Notes: generated by a model from the sequence alone, not told the origin. Positions 8,767 through 17,400 are shown, counted from the stretch's first letter. The stretch is DNA of 64,000 nt from Micromonospora sp. NBC_00389 (GCF_036059255.1 NZ_CP107947.1:3472001-3536000); one strand, 5' to 3'. Translations and numbers: made by a program.

Positions 8767-9954
8767 ATGACTGAGCACATCACACGCCACAAGATTGTCG
8801 TGATCGGCGGTGGTTATGCCGGAACGCTCGCGGCCAACCATTTGCGGATGCGTGCCGACGTCGACATCGCTTTGGTCAATCCCCGGCCGAACTTCGTCGA
8901 ACGAGTGCGGCTGCACCAGTTCGTGGCCGGCACCGGCGACGCCACGGTCGACTACGCCAAACTGCTCGGCGAGGGTGTCCAGTTGGTTGTCGACAGCGTC
9001 ACGCGCATCGACACCACCGCCCGCGCAGTGCAGTTGGCGTCGGGCCGCGCGCTGGACTACGACTATGTCATTTACGCGGTCGGCAGCACCGCAGCGATAC
9101 CGTCATCGGTGCCTGGCGCGGCCGAATTCGCATTCCCCATCGCAGAGTTCGAGGCTGCGCGGCGGCTGCACGCCAGGCTGGAGGAGTTGCCCGTCGATGC
9201 TCCGGTCACCGTGGTCGGTGGCGGACTGACCGGCATCGAGACGGCCGCCGAGTTGGCGGAGCAAGGACGTACGGTCGCCCTGGTCTGTGGCGGAACCCTG
9301 GTGTCGTCATGGAGTTCGCCGGGTCGCCGGTACGCCGCCAAGTGGCTGTCCCGGCACGGTGTCACCGTGCGCGAAGCTGACGTGGTGATCGCGGTTCGCC
9401 CGGATGCGATCGTCTTTGCCGACGGTACGGTGCGTTCGAGCGCACTGACCATATGGGCGACCGGTTTCGGCGTGCCGGAGCTGGCGGCCGCGAGCGGGCT
9501 GCGTACCGACACGCTCGGCCGGCTGCTCACCGACGAGACGTTGACCAGTGTCGACGACGACCGGGTGGTCGCCGCCGGCGACGCCGCGGCACCGTCGGGC
9601 CAGCCGCTGCGAATGAGCTGCCAGGCCGCCGGGCCGCTGGGGGCCCAGGCCGCCAACACCGTGCTGAGCCGCATCGCGGGGATCGAACCGGCGGTGATCA
9701 ACCAGGCCCTCACGGGGTCGTGCGTCAGCCTCGGCCGGCACGCCGCCATGCGGCAGCTCGCCCGCAAGGACGACACTGTGGTGAACATCTACATCGGCGG
9801 CCGGCTGGGTGCCGCGATCAAGGAGCTGACCTGCAAGGTCGCGGTGTCGAGGATCCGTCGCGAGGCCCGCAAGCCGGGTTCCACGGGCTGGGTCAAGGGC
9901 GGTCGGCGGCTGGAGCAGTCGGCCTCCGCCGCGCGGGTGGTCACGTCCCCGTGA
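8767..9954 (+). CDS. FAD/NAD(P)-dependent oxidoreductase (NDH-2-like), ECF41-associated
   Basis: A 395-residue flavoprotein starting at ATG 8767. The N-terminal FAD motif is KIVVIGGGYAGTLAANHL. A second dinucleotide motif VTVVGGGLTGIETAAELAEQG near residue 150 binds NAD(P)H, and the C-terminal FAD motif VVAAGDAAAP is near residue 275. No redox-active CxxC disulfide is seen, so it resembles type II NADH dehydrogenases or single-component reductases rather than thioredoxin reductases. Its stop codon overlaps the GTG start of the sigma factor (GTGA), indicating translational coupling. ECF41 operons commonly carry an oxidoreductase, carboxymuconolactone decarboxylase or epimerase as the target gene. 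Confidence 0.92.
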   Translation: MTEHITRHKIVVIGGGYAGTLAANHLRMRADVDIALVNPRPNFVERVRLHQFVAGTGDATVDYAKLLGEGVQLVVDSVTRIDTTARAVQLASGRALDYDYVIYAVGSTAAIPSSVPGAAEFAFPIAEFEAARRLHARLEELPVDAPVTVVGGGLTGIETAAELAEQGRTVALVCGGTLVSSWSSPGRRYAAKWLSRHGVTVREADVVIAVRPDAIVFADGTVRSSALTIWATGFGVPELAAASGLRTDTLGRLLTDETLTSVDDDRVVAAGDAAAPSGQPLRMSCQAAGPLGAQAANTVLSRIAGIEPAVINQALTGSCVSLGRHAAMRQLARKDDTVVNIYIGGRLGAAIKELTCKVAVSRIRREARKPGSTGWVKGGRRLEQSASAARVVTSP

Positions 9955-10847
9955 CCACCGACGAGCATGCCGAGCGATTCACCCTGTTGCGGCCGCTGCT
10001 GTTCACGATCGTCTACGAAATACTCGGCTCGGCCACCGAATCCGACGACGTGCTGCAGGACAGCTATCTGCGGTGGGCCGAGGTGGACCTCGCGACGGTG
10101 CGGGACACCAGGTCGTACCTGGCGCGGCTGGTGACCCGTCAGACGCTCAACGCGTTGCGGGCGAGCGCGCGCCGTCGCGAGGACTACGTCGGCCCGTGGC
10201 TGCCGGAACCGCTGTTGCTCGACGAGAACGACCCGTCGGCCGACGTGGTGCTCGCCGAGTCGGTGTCGATGGCGATGCTGGTACTGCTCGAAACACTCAC
10301 CCCCGATGAGCGTGCGGTGTTCGTGCTGCGCGAGGTGTTCGGTTTCGGCTACGACGAAATCGCCGCAGCAGTAGGCAAATCCGTGGCGACGGTGCACCAG
10401 GTGGCGCACCGCGCCCGCGAGCACGTGCAGGCGCGACGCAGGCGATTCCAGCCCGTCGACGCCGCGAAGACGGCGCAGATCACCGAGCAGTTCATGACCG
10501 CGGCGGCCACCGGTGACATGGCAGGGCTGCTCTCCCTGCTCGCGCCGAACGTCACCTGGACCGCCGACAGTGGCGGCAAGGCCACCGCGGCACGCCGGCC
10601 GGTGGTGGGCGCGCGGAAGGTGGCGGCCGTCCTCATGGACCTCCTCCGCACAGGCCTGCAGAGGCCGGGCATGCGAATCCAGATGGCCAACTGCAACAAC
10701 GGGCCCGCGATGGTCGCCCACATCGGTGACCGCCCCGAAGGCGTCCTCCTGATCGAGATCATCGACGGGAAGATCACCAACTTCTACGCCATCCGCAACC
10801 CGGACAAACTCGTCGCGATGACGGTTCCGCGGCAGATCAGCCGGTAA
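9951..10847 (+). CDS. sigJ: ECF41-family RNA polymerase sigma factor (SigJ-like) with C-terminal SnoaL-like domain
   Basis: 298 residues from GTG 9951, which overlaps the preceding stop. Sigma-2 is at about residues 8-75 (LLFTIVYEILGSATESDDVLQDSYLRW) and sigma-4 at about 105-160 (LTPDERAVFVLREVFGFGYDEIAAAVGKSVATVHQVAHRAR). The linker contains WLPEPL at 83-88, a hallmark of ECF41. A SnoaL-like/NTF2-fold extension fills residues about 172-298 and ends with the family signature NPDKL. In this group the C-terminal extension replaces an anti-sigma factor and modulates sigma activity. No separate anti-sigma gene is present. It is expected to transcribe its own operon. Confidence 0.95.
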   Translation: MTTDEHAERFTLLRPLLFTIVYEILGSATESDDVLQDSYLRWAEVDLATVRDTRSYLARLVTRQTLNALRASARRREDYVGPWLPEPLLLDENDPSADVVLAESVSMAMLVLLETLTPDERAVFVLREVFGFGYDEIAAAVGKSVATVHQVAHRAREHVQARRRRFQPVDAAKTAQITEQFMTAAATGDMAGLLSLLAPNVTWTADSGGKATAARRPVVGARKVAAVLMDLLRTGLQRPGMRIQMANCNNGPAMVAHIGDRPEGVLLIEIIDGKITNFYAIRNPDKLVAMTVPRQISR

Positions 10848-10888
10848 GGAGCCGACAATCCGCAGCGCATTGGGTCACCATCGCGTAT

Positions 10889-11190
10889 GCCCTGCGAAGG
10901 CTGAGCGACGTGGAGGTCGGCGGCGGTTTCGTGGAGGCAAGGCTCAAGTAACGGAGGGCCTGCCGCCGATCCAGGACGGGGACAAAGTTGCCCGCCTGCT
11001 CGCTGGTGTCGCCCGGCTTCGGCAAGGCTCTCAATGTCGTCTACCGCAGCGCCAGCGGCGACTCATCGGCGCTGCTGTTCGACGGTGACTTTCCTTCGCC
11101 GTCGTCGTACTCGACCTCATTTCGGGCGACAGCCAGGGGTGCGGAATCTGCGCCGTCATCAATCCCGACAAGCTTTTCCACGTCGACTGA
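10889..11190 (+). pseudogene. Decayed C-terminal (SnoaL-like) fragment of a second ECF41 sigma factor
   Basis: Three frames carry consecutive pieces of an ECF41 C-terminal domain. One reads ALRRLSDVEV near 10889, the next GGKAQVTEGLPPIQDGDKVARLLAGVARL around 10935-11025, and then FGKALNVVYRSASGDSSALLFDGD around 11018-11090. The last piece reads AVVVLDLISGD and CAVINPDKLFHVD, ending at the TGA 11188-11190. The order and the terminal NPDKL signature match the intact gene just upstream. At least three frameshifts destroy it, and the sigma domains are absent. It sits between the intact sigma gene and the MmpL gene. It may be the remnant of a tandem duplication or an older acquisition. Alternative: a single SnoaL protein unrelated to sigma, but NPDKL argues against that. 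Confidence 0.7.
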
Positions 11191-11206
11191 ACACTAAGGA
11201 ATCCCC

Positions 11207-13321
11207 ATGTTGCGAAAAGTGATGACCTTGCCCAGTGGCAGGATTGCGAAATGGGCCATCGTGGCCATCTGGGTCGCCCTGATGGTGCCGGCCTTCATGC
11301 TGGCCGGCAACCTGGGCGACGTTGAGAAGAACGATAATTCGGCCTGGCTGCCGAGCAACGCGGAGGCGACCAAGGTCATCGACCAGGCCAAGAAGTTCCA
11401 GCCCGCCGATACCCTGCCCGCGATCGTGATCTACGACCGGCCCGAGGGCGTCACCCCTGCCGACATGGCCAAGGCCCAAGCCGACGCCGACGCCTTCAAG
11501 GGCATCGAAAAGATCGTGGGGCAGCCACAGGGGCCATTGAGGGCCCAGAATGGCAAGGCCATCCAGATCGTGGTCCAGGTTGACGACGGTAACGAGGGCT
11601 GGGACGGGGCTCACAAGGTCGTCGACGCGATGACCAAGATCGGCGAACAGAACGCCAACGGTCTCGGGTTCCACGTCACCGGACCGGCTGGTTACGCGTC
11701 CGACTCGATAACGGCCTTCAGCGGAGGAGGCGCCCTGGGGGCGATCACCGCGTTGGTGGTGGTCGTCATCCTGTTGTTCACCTACCGCAGCCCGTTGCTG
11801 CCACTGCTGCCGCTGCTGACTGCGGGCGGCGCCCTGGTCGCGGCGGAAGCGGTGATCTACCTGCTGGCGAAAAGCGCCGGGCTCACCGTCAACACGCAGA
11901 CCAGCCTCATTTTGACCGTACTGGTGTTCGGTGCCGCCACCGACTACGCGCTACTGCTCATCTCGCGGTACCGGGAGGAGTTGAGGCGGTACGAGGACCG
12001 GCACGAGGCGATGGCGGAGGCCCTGTACCGCTCCAGTCCCGCGATCATCGCCAGCGCCGCGACCGTCGCTGTCAGCCTGCTGGTGCTGCTGCTGGCCACT
12101 CTGAACTCCACAAAAGGGCTCGGCCCGGCCTGTGCCGTCGGTATCCTCGTCGGGCTGCTCGCCATGGTCACCCTGATGCCGGCCCTGTTGGTCATCTGCG
12201 GCCGCTGGATCTTCTGGCCGGTGAAGCCGTCGTACGGCTCGGTCGGGACACCCAAGGACAGCATCTGGACGCGGGTCGGCACCGCCATCTCCGGTCGGCC
12301 GCGGATCGTGTGGGTCGGCACCGCGCTCGTCCTCGGCGTCATGGCGATCGGGGTGACGGGGCTCAAGGCCGATGGGATCCCGAGCAAGGGCCAGTTCACC
12401 AACGAGCCGCAGGCGGTCGTCGGCGAGGAGATCCAGGCCAGGCACTTCCCGGCCGGGTCGGGTGACCCCATTTACGTCGTGGCCAAGGCTGCCTCGGCGG
12501 AGCAGGTCAAGAGCGTGCTGTCAGGCGTCCCAGGGGTCGCCGACGTCGCGGCACCGATGATCAAGGATGGTGAGGTCTTCGTTCTCGGGACGCTCAAGGA
12601 CGCTCCCGGCAGCAAGGCCGCGATGCGCACCGTCGAGCAGGCCAGAACCGCGGTCCACAAGATCGAGGGTGCGGATGCCCGGCTCGGCGGCAGCACGGCG
12701 ATCGCACTCGATACACAACAGTCGGCCGCCCGCGACTCCAAGGTGATCATCCCCGTCGTACTGATCGTGGTCTTCCTCATCCTCGCGCTGCTACTACGGG
12801 CGATCGTCGCACCGCTGCTGCTCGTGGCGACGGTGGTGCTGTCGTTCGGTGCGGCCCTCGGCGTGAGCGCTCTGATGTTCAACCACGTGTTCGACTTCGC
12901 CGGGGCGGACGCGAACTTCCCGCTCCTGGTGTTCGTGTTCCTGGTCGCCCTGGGCATCGACTACAACATCTTCCTGGTCACCCGGGTACGGGAAGAGGCA
13001 CTGCTGCACGGCACCCGGCGCGGCGCGCGGACCGGGCTGTCCGCGACCGGCGGCGTGATCACTTCGGCCGGACTGGTACTGGCCGGTACCTTCGCGGCGC
13101 TGGGATCGCTGCCGTTGGTGTTCGCGGCGCAGCTGGGGTTCGCGGTGGCGTTCGGCGTGCTGCTCGACACCATGATCGTCCGCTCGGTACTGGTCACCGC
13201 GCTGACTCTGGACGTGGGTCGATGGATGTGGTGGCCCAGCAAGCTGTTCAAGCACCACGAGCGCCAGCCGTCGGCGGGCGAGGCCGACCCCGAACCCGCT
13301 TTCGTGGACGCGGGCAGGTGA
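11207..13321 (+). CDS. MmpL/RND-family membrane transporter
   Basis: A 704-residue protein starting at ATG 11207 with an AAGGAA ribosome site. The architecture is typical of actinobacterial MMPL proteins. There is one N-terminal membrane helix (about 16-36), a periplasmic domain with NSAWLPSNAEATKV, and a five-helix block about 175-330 containing VFGAATDYALLLISRYREEL. A second helix and periplasmic domain follow, and then a final block about 500-680 with the mirrored LVALGIDYNIFLVTRVREEALLHG. The D-Y pairs in those helices are the proton-relay positions. These proteins export lipids, siderophores or drugs using the proton gradient. No cargo gene is adjacent, so the substrate is open. It may be co-regulated with the upstream ECF41 unit. 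Confidence 0.95.
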   Translation: MLRKVMTLPSGRIAKWAIVAIWVALMVPAFMLAGNLGDVEKNDNSAWLPSNAEATKVIDQAKKFQPADTLPAIVIYDRPEGVTPADMAKAQADADAFKGIEKIVGQPQGPLRAQNGKAIQIVVQVDDGNEGWDGAHKVVDAMTKIGEQNANGLGFHVTGPAGYASDSITAFSGGGALGAITALVVVVILLFTYRSPLLPLLPLLTAGGALVAAEAVIYLLAKSAGLTVNTQTSLILTVLVFGAATDYALLLISRYREELRRYEDRHEAMAEALYRSSPAIIASAATVAVSLLVLLLATLNSTKGLGPACAVGILVGLLAMVTLMPALLVICGRWIFWPVKPSYGSVGTPKDSIWTRVGTAISGRPRIVWVGTALVLGVMAIGVTGLKADGIPSKGQFTNEPQAVVGEEIQARHFPAGSGDPIYVVAKAASAEQVKSVLSGVPGVADVAAPMIKDGEVFVLGTLKDAPGSKAAMRTVEQARTAVHKIEGADARLGGSTAIALDTQQSAARDSKVIIPVVLIVVFLILALLLRAIVAPLLLVATVVLSFGAALGVSALMFNHVFDFAGADANFPLLVFVFLVALGIDYNIFLVTRVREEALLHGTRRGARTGLSATGGVITSAGLVLAGTFAALGSLPLVFAAQLGFAVAFGVLLDTMIVRSVLVTALTLDVGRWMWWPSKLFKHHERQPSAGEADPEPAFVDAGR

Positions 13322-13323
13322 CA

Positions 13324-13348
13324 GCCTTCCGGCGCCGGGCCGGAAGGC
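13324..13348 (+). terminator. Hairpin terminator after the MmpL gene
   Basis: GCCTTCCGGC and its exact complement are separated by GCCGG, beginning 3 bp after the mmpL stop codon. The perfect 10 bp GC-rich stem without a long T-run is typical of actinobacterial terminators. Confidence 0.7.
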
Positions 13349-13467
13349 CCTGCCTCTGGAGGTGACGCCGCTTGGGAAGGCCGGCCGTACGGTGCGTGGC
13401 CACGACCGTGTTCGGCCGCGTTGTGTGGGCCAAATCCGGCCCTTGCGACTTACATTGCGAGCGCCGG

Positions 13468-13498
13468 CCCGCTCATGGACCTTGTCCATGAGCGGGCG
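13468..13498. terminator. Bidirectional hairpin between MmpL and CPBP genes
   Basis: GCCCGCTCATGGAC is followed by a CTT loop and its perfect 14 bp complement. It lies between two convergent genes and probably stops transcription from both directions. Confidence 0.7.
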
Positions 13499-13536
13499 GG
13501 GTGCGGTTGATGGTTGCTTGTTCTCCAGATGTGGGC

Positions 13537-14106
13537 TCACTTCGGACTGGTCGAGCTCGCTTTGGTACGCGGGTCGCGGTGGTGGTCGGGCGAGGCGCTG
13601 ACGAGCTGGTGGGTCCGGTGTTGTGACGCGGCCTGGTACCGCCCGCTGAGCAGAACCCAGCCGGCCACCACGGCCATCGGCGCCGTCATCACCATCGTGG
13701 TCGCAGTGGCATCGGACCCTTCACCCAGCAGCGTGCCGGTCAGCAGCGACAGGGTCATGTTGTTCCCGGCATGGGCGACGGTGGTGGTCCAGATGCTGCC
13801 GCTGCGCAGCCGCAGCCAGGAAAGAATGATCTCTTGGCACATGAATGACACCGTCCAGACCAGCAGGCCCAGGGCCACGTTGCTGAACTCGGTGTACCCG
13901 AGGAAGGGCAGCGGGTAGTGCCAGATCGCCCAGATCAGGCCCGTGGCCAGGGTGGCGGCCAGTGGTCGTCCGGGAAGGATCCGCAGCCGCAGGTAGCTGG
14001 TCCAGCCGAACTCCTCGCCCCAGTAGAGCGGGGCGAGCAGGGGGACGACGAGCATCAGCACAGCCAGGAAGGCCCACCAGGGCAGGCCCGGTACCAGATC
14101 GTTCAT
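13537..14106 (-). CDS. CPBP/CAAX-type intramembrane protease, N-terminally truncated
   Basis: The frame from ATG 14106 encodes 189 residues. It has the three CPBP (Abi) family motifs in order: the Glu pair in YWGEEFGWTSYL, the FxxxH-type motif in IWAIWHYPLPF, and HAGNN (HxxxN). These form the core four helices of an intramembrane glutamic endopeptidase. Family members usually have another 80-120 residues with three to four membrane helices before the EE motif; here the frame upstream is antisense to the HflX-like gene and has no membrane character. No ribosome site precedes the ATG. The gene therefore looks 5'-truncated and may be inactive, although the catalytic core is complete. Confidence 0.65.
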   Translation of the reverse strand: MNDLVPGLPWWAFLAVLMLVVPLLAPLYWGEEFGWTSYLRLRILPGRPLAATLATGLIWAIWHYPLPFLGYTEFSNVALGLLVWTVSFMCQEIILSWLRLRSGSIWTTTVAHAGNNMTLSLLTGTLLGEGSDATATTMVMTAPMAVVAGWVLLSGRYQAASQHRTHQLVSASPDHHRDPRTKASSTSPK

Positions 14107-14171
14107 CGGCGCCAGGGTTGGCCGCCACAGCCCCGCGGCCGCTGTAGGGCGATGTCTGGCATCCTTGCCCT

Positions 14172-14603
14172 GTGAGCCGACACCGGGCTGGGCCCCCGAA
14201 CCGGGTGCTGGCCGGCGCCGACGTGGCGCTCGTGGGCCTGTTTTCGGCGCAGGACAACGAGTTCGGTGCCAAGCTCGATCTTCTGGCGACCGCAGTGGAA
14301 GCACACGGTGGTCGGGTGGTGAGTCGGCACGTCCAGCGGCGGGGCGTCTCTCGCGGCGGTGTGGACAAGATGACCACTCCCTTCTCGCGACGGACGTTGC
14401 TCAGCCCGGGTAAGGCACGCGAAGTCGCCGACGCGTGCCAGGCGTCCGGAGTCGGCGTCGCGGTCTTCGCGAACCCGTTGACCGAACATCAGCGAGCTGT
14501 CCTCAACGAGATGTTCGACTGCCTCGTCATCAGCAACGAGGACCTCTTCGTAGGCCCGGAGGTCAGGCCAGCAGACGTTCCCGCATCCTCGCGCCCAGAT
14601 TGA
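14172..14603 (+). CDS. Stand-alone HflX N-terminal-domain-like protein (no GTPase domain)
   Basis: 143 residues from GTG 14172. The sequence follows the HflX N-terminal (GTP-binding-protein N-term) domain: ADVALVGLFSAQDNEFGAKLDLLATAVEAHGG, VVSRHVQRRGVSRGGVDKM, RTLLSPGKAREVADAC and VFANPLTEHQRAVLNEMF. In full HflX this region precedes a G domain with Walker motifs; here the protein ends soon after, and no G domain follows in any frame. HflX rescues or splits stalled ribosomes; a G-domain-less copy could be a decoy or regulator, but that is inference. Its 3' end overlaps the convergent gene at 14563 by about 40 bp. Confidence 0.75.
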   Translation: MSRHRAGPPNRVLAGADVALVGLFSAQDNEFGAKLDLLATAVEAHGGRVVSRHVQRRGVSRGGVDKMTTPFSRRTLLSPGKAREVADACQASGVGVAVFANPLTEHQRAVLNEMFDCLVISNEDLFVGPEVRPADVPASSRPD

Positions 14604-15276
14604 TCCCAGCTACCGCCCGAGGGCCGGTCGGATCGTGCACGGCGAGGGTGTTGTTCCGGCGCATCAGCTCACGGACCGGAGGTGGCAGCCGGGGCGGGTC
14701 ATCTATGGCCGCCAGGACCTTCGCGGCGCTGGAGATCAGTCGATCGGCCAGGGCGGCGGCGTCGGTGTCTACCCGCACCCGGCCGTACTCCCAGCCGGCG
14801 GTGGTGAGGTCGAGCACCTCGAACATGTGGGTCAGGAGCGGGTTCGGGTCGGTCACCCGGTCGAGCCGGGGCGCCTGGCTGCCGACTACCGCGACGGCGG
14901 CAGCCACCTGCGCGTACGGGTGGAAGCCGCACGGCAACGCGAACAGTGGCCACCGCAGGGCCGGGCCGGCCTCCATCCACAGCGGCCGGTAGTTCCGGCG
15001 GTGCACCAGGAGCCGCCGGCCCGTCCGTCGGTGTATTTCCTGGGCCTGGGTCTTCAGGTCCGCGTGGGCCTCGTCGGCGACCTGGCTCACGATCCGGGCT
15101 GCCACCACCAAGCCGTCGTCGCTGTTCAGCATTCCGGTGACGGCCTCGACCTGCTCGGAGAACCGGATCTGCGCGCCGGCGCCGTACCGATACTGGACGT
15201 CCCGTAGCAGCGCCTCCTGCCGCCCCGCATCGAGCTGGACCCGCCCGCCGCCCAGCAACCGCCGGAGCCAACGCAT
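14563..15276 (-). CDS. Hypothetical protein
   Basis: 237 residues from ATG 15276, with a GAGG ribosome site 5 nt upstream; an upstream start at 15315 lacks one. The protein is soluble and helical with a basic N-terminus (MRWLRRLLGGGRVQLDAGRQEALL). Conserved-looking segments are RRNYRPLWMEAGPALRWPLF and TTAGWEYGRVRVDTDAAALADRLI. I recognise no domain, metal site or signal peptide. It is on the same strand as the two-component system (starting 111 bp before it in transcript order), but the intervening spacing does not prove an operon. Confidence 0.6.
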   Translation of the reverse strand: MRWLRRLLGGGRVQLDAGRQEALLRDVQYRYGAGAQIRFSEQVEAVTGMLNSDDGLVVAARIVSQVADEAHADLKTQAQEIHRRTGRRLLVHRRNYRPLWMEAGPALRWPLFALPCGFHPYAQVAAAVAVVGSQAPRLDRVTDPNPLLTHMFEVLDLTTAGWEYGRVRVDTDAAALADRLISSAAKVLAAIDDPPRLPPPVRELMRRNNTLAVHDPTGPRAVAGINLGARMRERLLA

Positions 15277-15386
15277 TTCGCCTCGTTTCAGCCAAGCCGT
15301 CCCAGACCGCGGCAATGCTAGTGCGTCGGACCTTCCTCGTCCGGTGACGGGGTGGCAGAGCGACCTCTACGCAGGACGACGCGGTG

Positions 15387-16049
15387 TCACCGGCGACGCG
15401 GCGTGATCAGTCCCGACTCGTACGCCCACACGACCAGCTGGGCACGGTCGCGGCAGTGCAGCTTCATCATGGCCCGGTTGACGTGCGTCTTGGCGGTCAA
15501 CGGACTGATCACCATGCGCAAGGCGATCTCGTCGTTACTCAGCCCTCGGGCGACGAGCTCGACGATCTCCTGTTCGCGGGCGGTCAGCACGTCGCGTCCG
15601 GCGGCTGGCTCGGCCGGCGGTGGGCCGGCCACGAACTCGCTGATGAGCGTACGTGTGACGGCCGGGGCGAGCAGCGCGTCGCCGCGAGCCACGACAGCGA
15701 CGGCCTGCAGCAGGTCGGCGGGGTCGGCGTCCTTGAGGAGGAAACCGCTGGCGCCCGCGCGGAGTGCGGCGAAGACGTAGGAGTCGAGCCCGTAGTTGGT
15801 GAGGATGAGGACGCGGATCGCGGCGAGGTCGGGATCAGCGGCGATGCGCCGGGTGGCTTCGATGCCGTCGAGTCCCGGCATCTGCACGTCCATGAGCACG
15901 ACGTCCGGGCGCAGGCGTCGCGACAACTGGACGGCCGACGTGCCGTCGGTGGCCTCGCCGACGACCTCCAGGTCGTCCTCGGCGTCGAGCAATGCCCGGA
16001 ATCCGGCCCGCATCAGAGCCTGGTCGTCGGCGAGCAGGACCCTGATCAT
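15387..16049 (-). CDS. NarL/LuxR-type response regulator
   Basis: 220 residues from ATG 16049. The receiver domain (1-120) has the acidic pair in LLADDQALM, the phosphoacceptor Asp in VVLMDVQMPGLDG and the conserved Lys in FLLKDADPADLL. The C-terminal LuxR helix-turn-helix is LTAREQEIVELVARGLSNDEIALRMVISPLTAKTHVNRAMMKL. It follows the histidine kinase by 76 bp on the same strand, forming a standard NarL two-component system. A candidate target site is the inverted repeat at 17300-17324 in the promoter region of the kinase gene and the divergent oxidase operon. Confidence 0.95.
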   Translation of the reverse strand: MIRVLLADDQALMRAGFRALLDAEDDLEVVGEATDGTSAVQLSRRLRPDVVLMDVQMPGLDGIEATRRIAADPDLAAIRVLILTNYGLDSYVFAALRAGASGFLLKDADPADLLQAVAVVARGDALLAPAVTRTLISEFVAGPPPAEPAAGRDVLTAREQEIVELVARGLSNDEIALRMVISPLTAKTHVNRAMMKLHCRDRAQLVVWAYESGLITPRRR

Positions 16050-16125
16050 GCCGGCTCCTCCCTCCGGTCGGAGCCGCCACGATCCGTGGCTGACTGAGCT
16101 GGTTGGACCTCGCGCAAGCGCTCGG

Positions 16126-17256
16126 TCATGCCTGACCGTCCAGCGGGAACGTGGCCCGTACCGTGAACCCGCGGTCGTCGTGGGCGGCGGCTCGCAGTGT
16201 GCCGCCCACTCCGGTTACCCGTTCCCGCATGCCGCGCAGGCCCACACCCGGTGTCACCGGCCGGACCGGCGACGCCTGGCCGTCGTCGGTCACCGAGACG
16301 GTCAGCTGCGCCGGGGCGTACTCGACGTGGACCTGGGCGGTGGCGGGGCCGGCGTGGCGGGCCACGTTGGTCAGGGCCTCCTGGACGACGCGATATCCGG
16401 CCTGGTCGACCTCGGCGGGCAGGTCCCGGGGTTGACCCGTGACGGTCACCTGCACCGGTACGCCAGCGGCCCGGGTCCGTTCGGCGAGCTCGCCCACCCA
16501 GGTCAGCCCGACGCGGTCCTCGTCGGAGGGTGAGCGCAGAACGCCCAGCGTGGCTCGCAGTTCCCGCATCGCGGCGCTGCTGGCCTCCTGGATCGCCAGC
16601 AGCGTGGCCGAGGGCTCCTCGCCGTGCTTGCGGGCCAGGTGCACGGCGATCCCGGTCTGCACCTTGATCACGGAGATGTTGTGGGTCAGCGAGTCGTGCA
16701 GATCGCGGGCGATGCGCAGGCGCTCCTCCCCGGCGCGGCGCAACGCCATCTCCTCGCGGGTGCGTTCGGCCTCGATCGCCCGCTGCTCGACCTGTTCCAG
16801 GTACGCCCGGCGCTGCCGCGCGACGAACCCGGCGACGTTGGCCGCCACAAACCAGCCCAGCAGCAGGGCGGTCCGCTCGGCGATCAGCTGGCCGGGTTGG
16901 CCGGCGGGCGCGACCGAGATGTCGCGGGCCAGGAAGCCACCGAGGAAGACGACGCTGGCCAGGGCGGCGGCCGATCGGTGCCCCCGCCAGGCGGCGACGT
17001 AGACCGCGCCGAGGACGGGGAACGCGGCGGACACCCCGGAGTGCACCCGGACGTGGAGGGTCAGCATGGCGACGGTCACCACGCTCAACGCCACGACCGG
17101 GTACCGCCGGCACACCGCCAGGGCCGCCGCCATGGCCAGGACCAGGAGGACGTCGACAGCCCCGACCGTTGCGGCGTCCGGTGCGAGCGCGGCGTTGCCG
17201 AGCAGGAGGCCGCCGAGGGCGAGGCCGCTGAGGGCGTACGGCAGGTCGCGGCGCAT
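16126..17256 (-). CDS. NarL-family sensor histidine kinase
   Basis: 376 residues from ATG 17256. The N-terminal 150 residues carry about five membrane helices with short loops and no large extracellular sensor. There follow a coiled-coil and HisKA_3 dimerisation domain with the phosphoacceptor His in IARDLHDSLTHNISVIKVQ, and a HATPase domain with the N box EALTNVARHAG and the G2 box VGLRGMRERV. The short-loop membrane domain suggests sensing within or at the membrane. It is divergent from the AhpD-like/DUF6220/multicopper oxidase operon, so that operon is a likely regulon member. Confidence 0.93.
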   Translation of the reverse strand: MRRDLPYALSGLALGGLLLGNAALAPDAATVGAVDVLLVLAMAAALAVCRRYPVVALSVVTVAMLTLHVRVHSGVSAAFPVLGAVYVAAWRGHRSAAALASVVFLGGFLARDISVAPAGQPGQLIAERTALLLGWFVAANVAGFVARQRRAYLEQVEQRAIEAERTREEMALRRAGEERLRIARDLHDSLTHNISVIKVQTGIAVHLARKHGEEPSATLLAIQEASSAAMRELRATLGVLRSPSDEDRVGLTWVGELAERTRAAGVPVQVTVTGQPRDLPAEVDQAGYRVVQEALTNVARHAGPATAQVHVEYAPAQLTVSVTDDGQASPVRPVTPGVGLRGMRERVTGVGGTLRAAAHDDRGFTVRATFPLDGQA

Positions 17257-17299
17257 GGTCGAACTGTAGAACGGCCGTCGTCAGCGGAGCATCCCGCGC

Positions 17300-17324
17300 C
17301 CGCAGTAGATGAGGCGTACTGCGG
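17300..17324. promoter_or_regulatory. Candidate response-regulator operator between kinase and oxidase operon
   Basis: CCGCAGTA is followed, after a 9 bp spacer, by its exact reverse complement TACTGCGG. The repeat lies 44 bp from the kinase start and 76 bp from the AhpD-like start. The half-sites are about 17 bp centre to centre. This placement suits a dimeric regulator controlling both directions. Confidence 0.45.
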
Positions 17325-17400
17325 ACGCGGTATCGGCGGCCGGGCAAGTGTCTGCGGCGGCACGACGTATTCCCGGCCCGTCGAGGCAAGCATCGAGCTC

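Noticed and set aside
16624..17400. A long N-terminal extension of the AhpD-like protein
   Set aside because: This frame is open only because it is antisense to the histidine kinase. Family similarity starts at ATG 17401.
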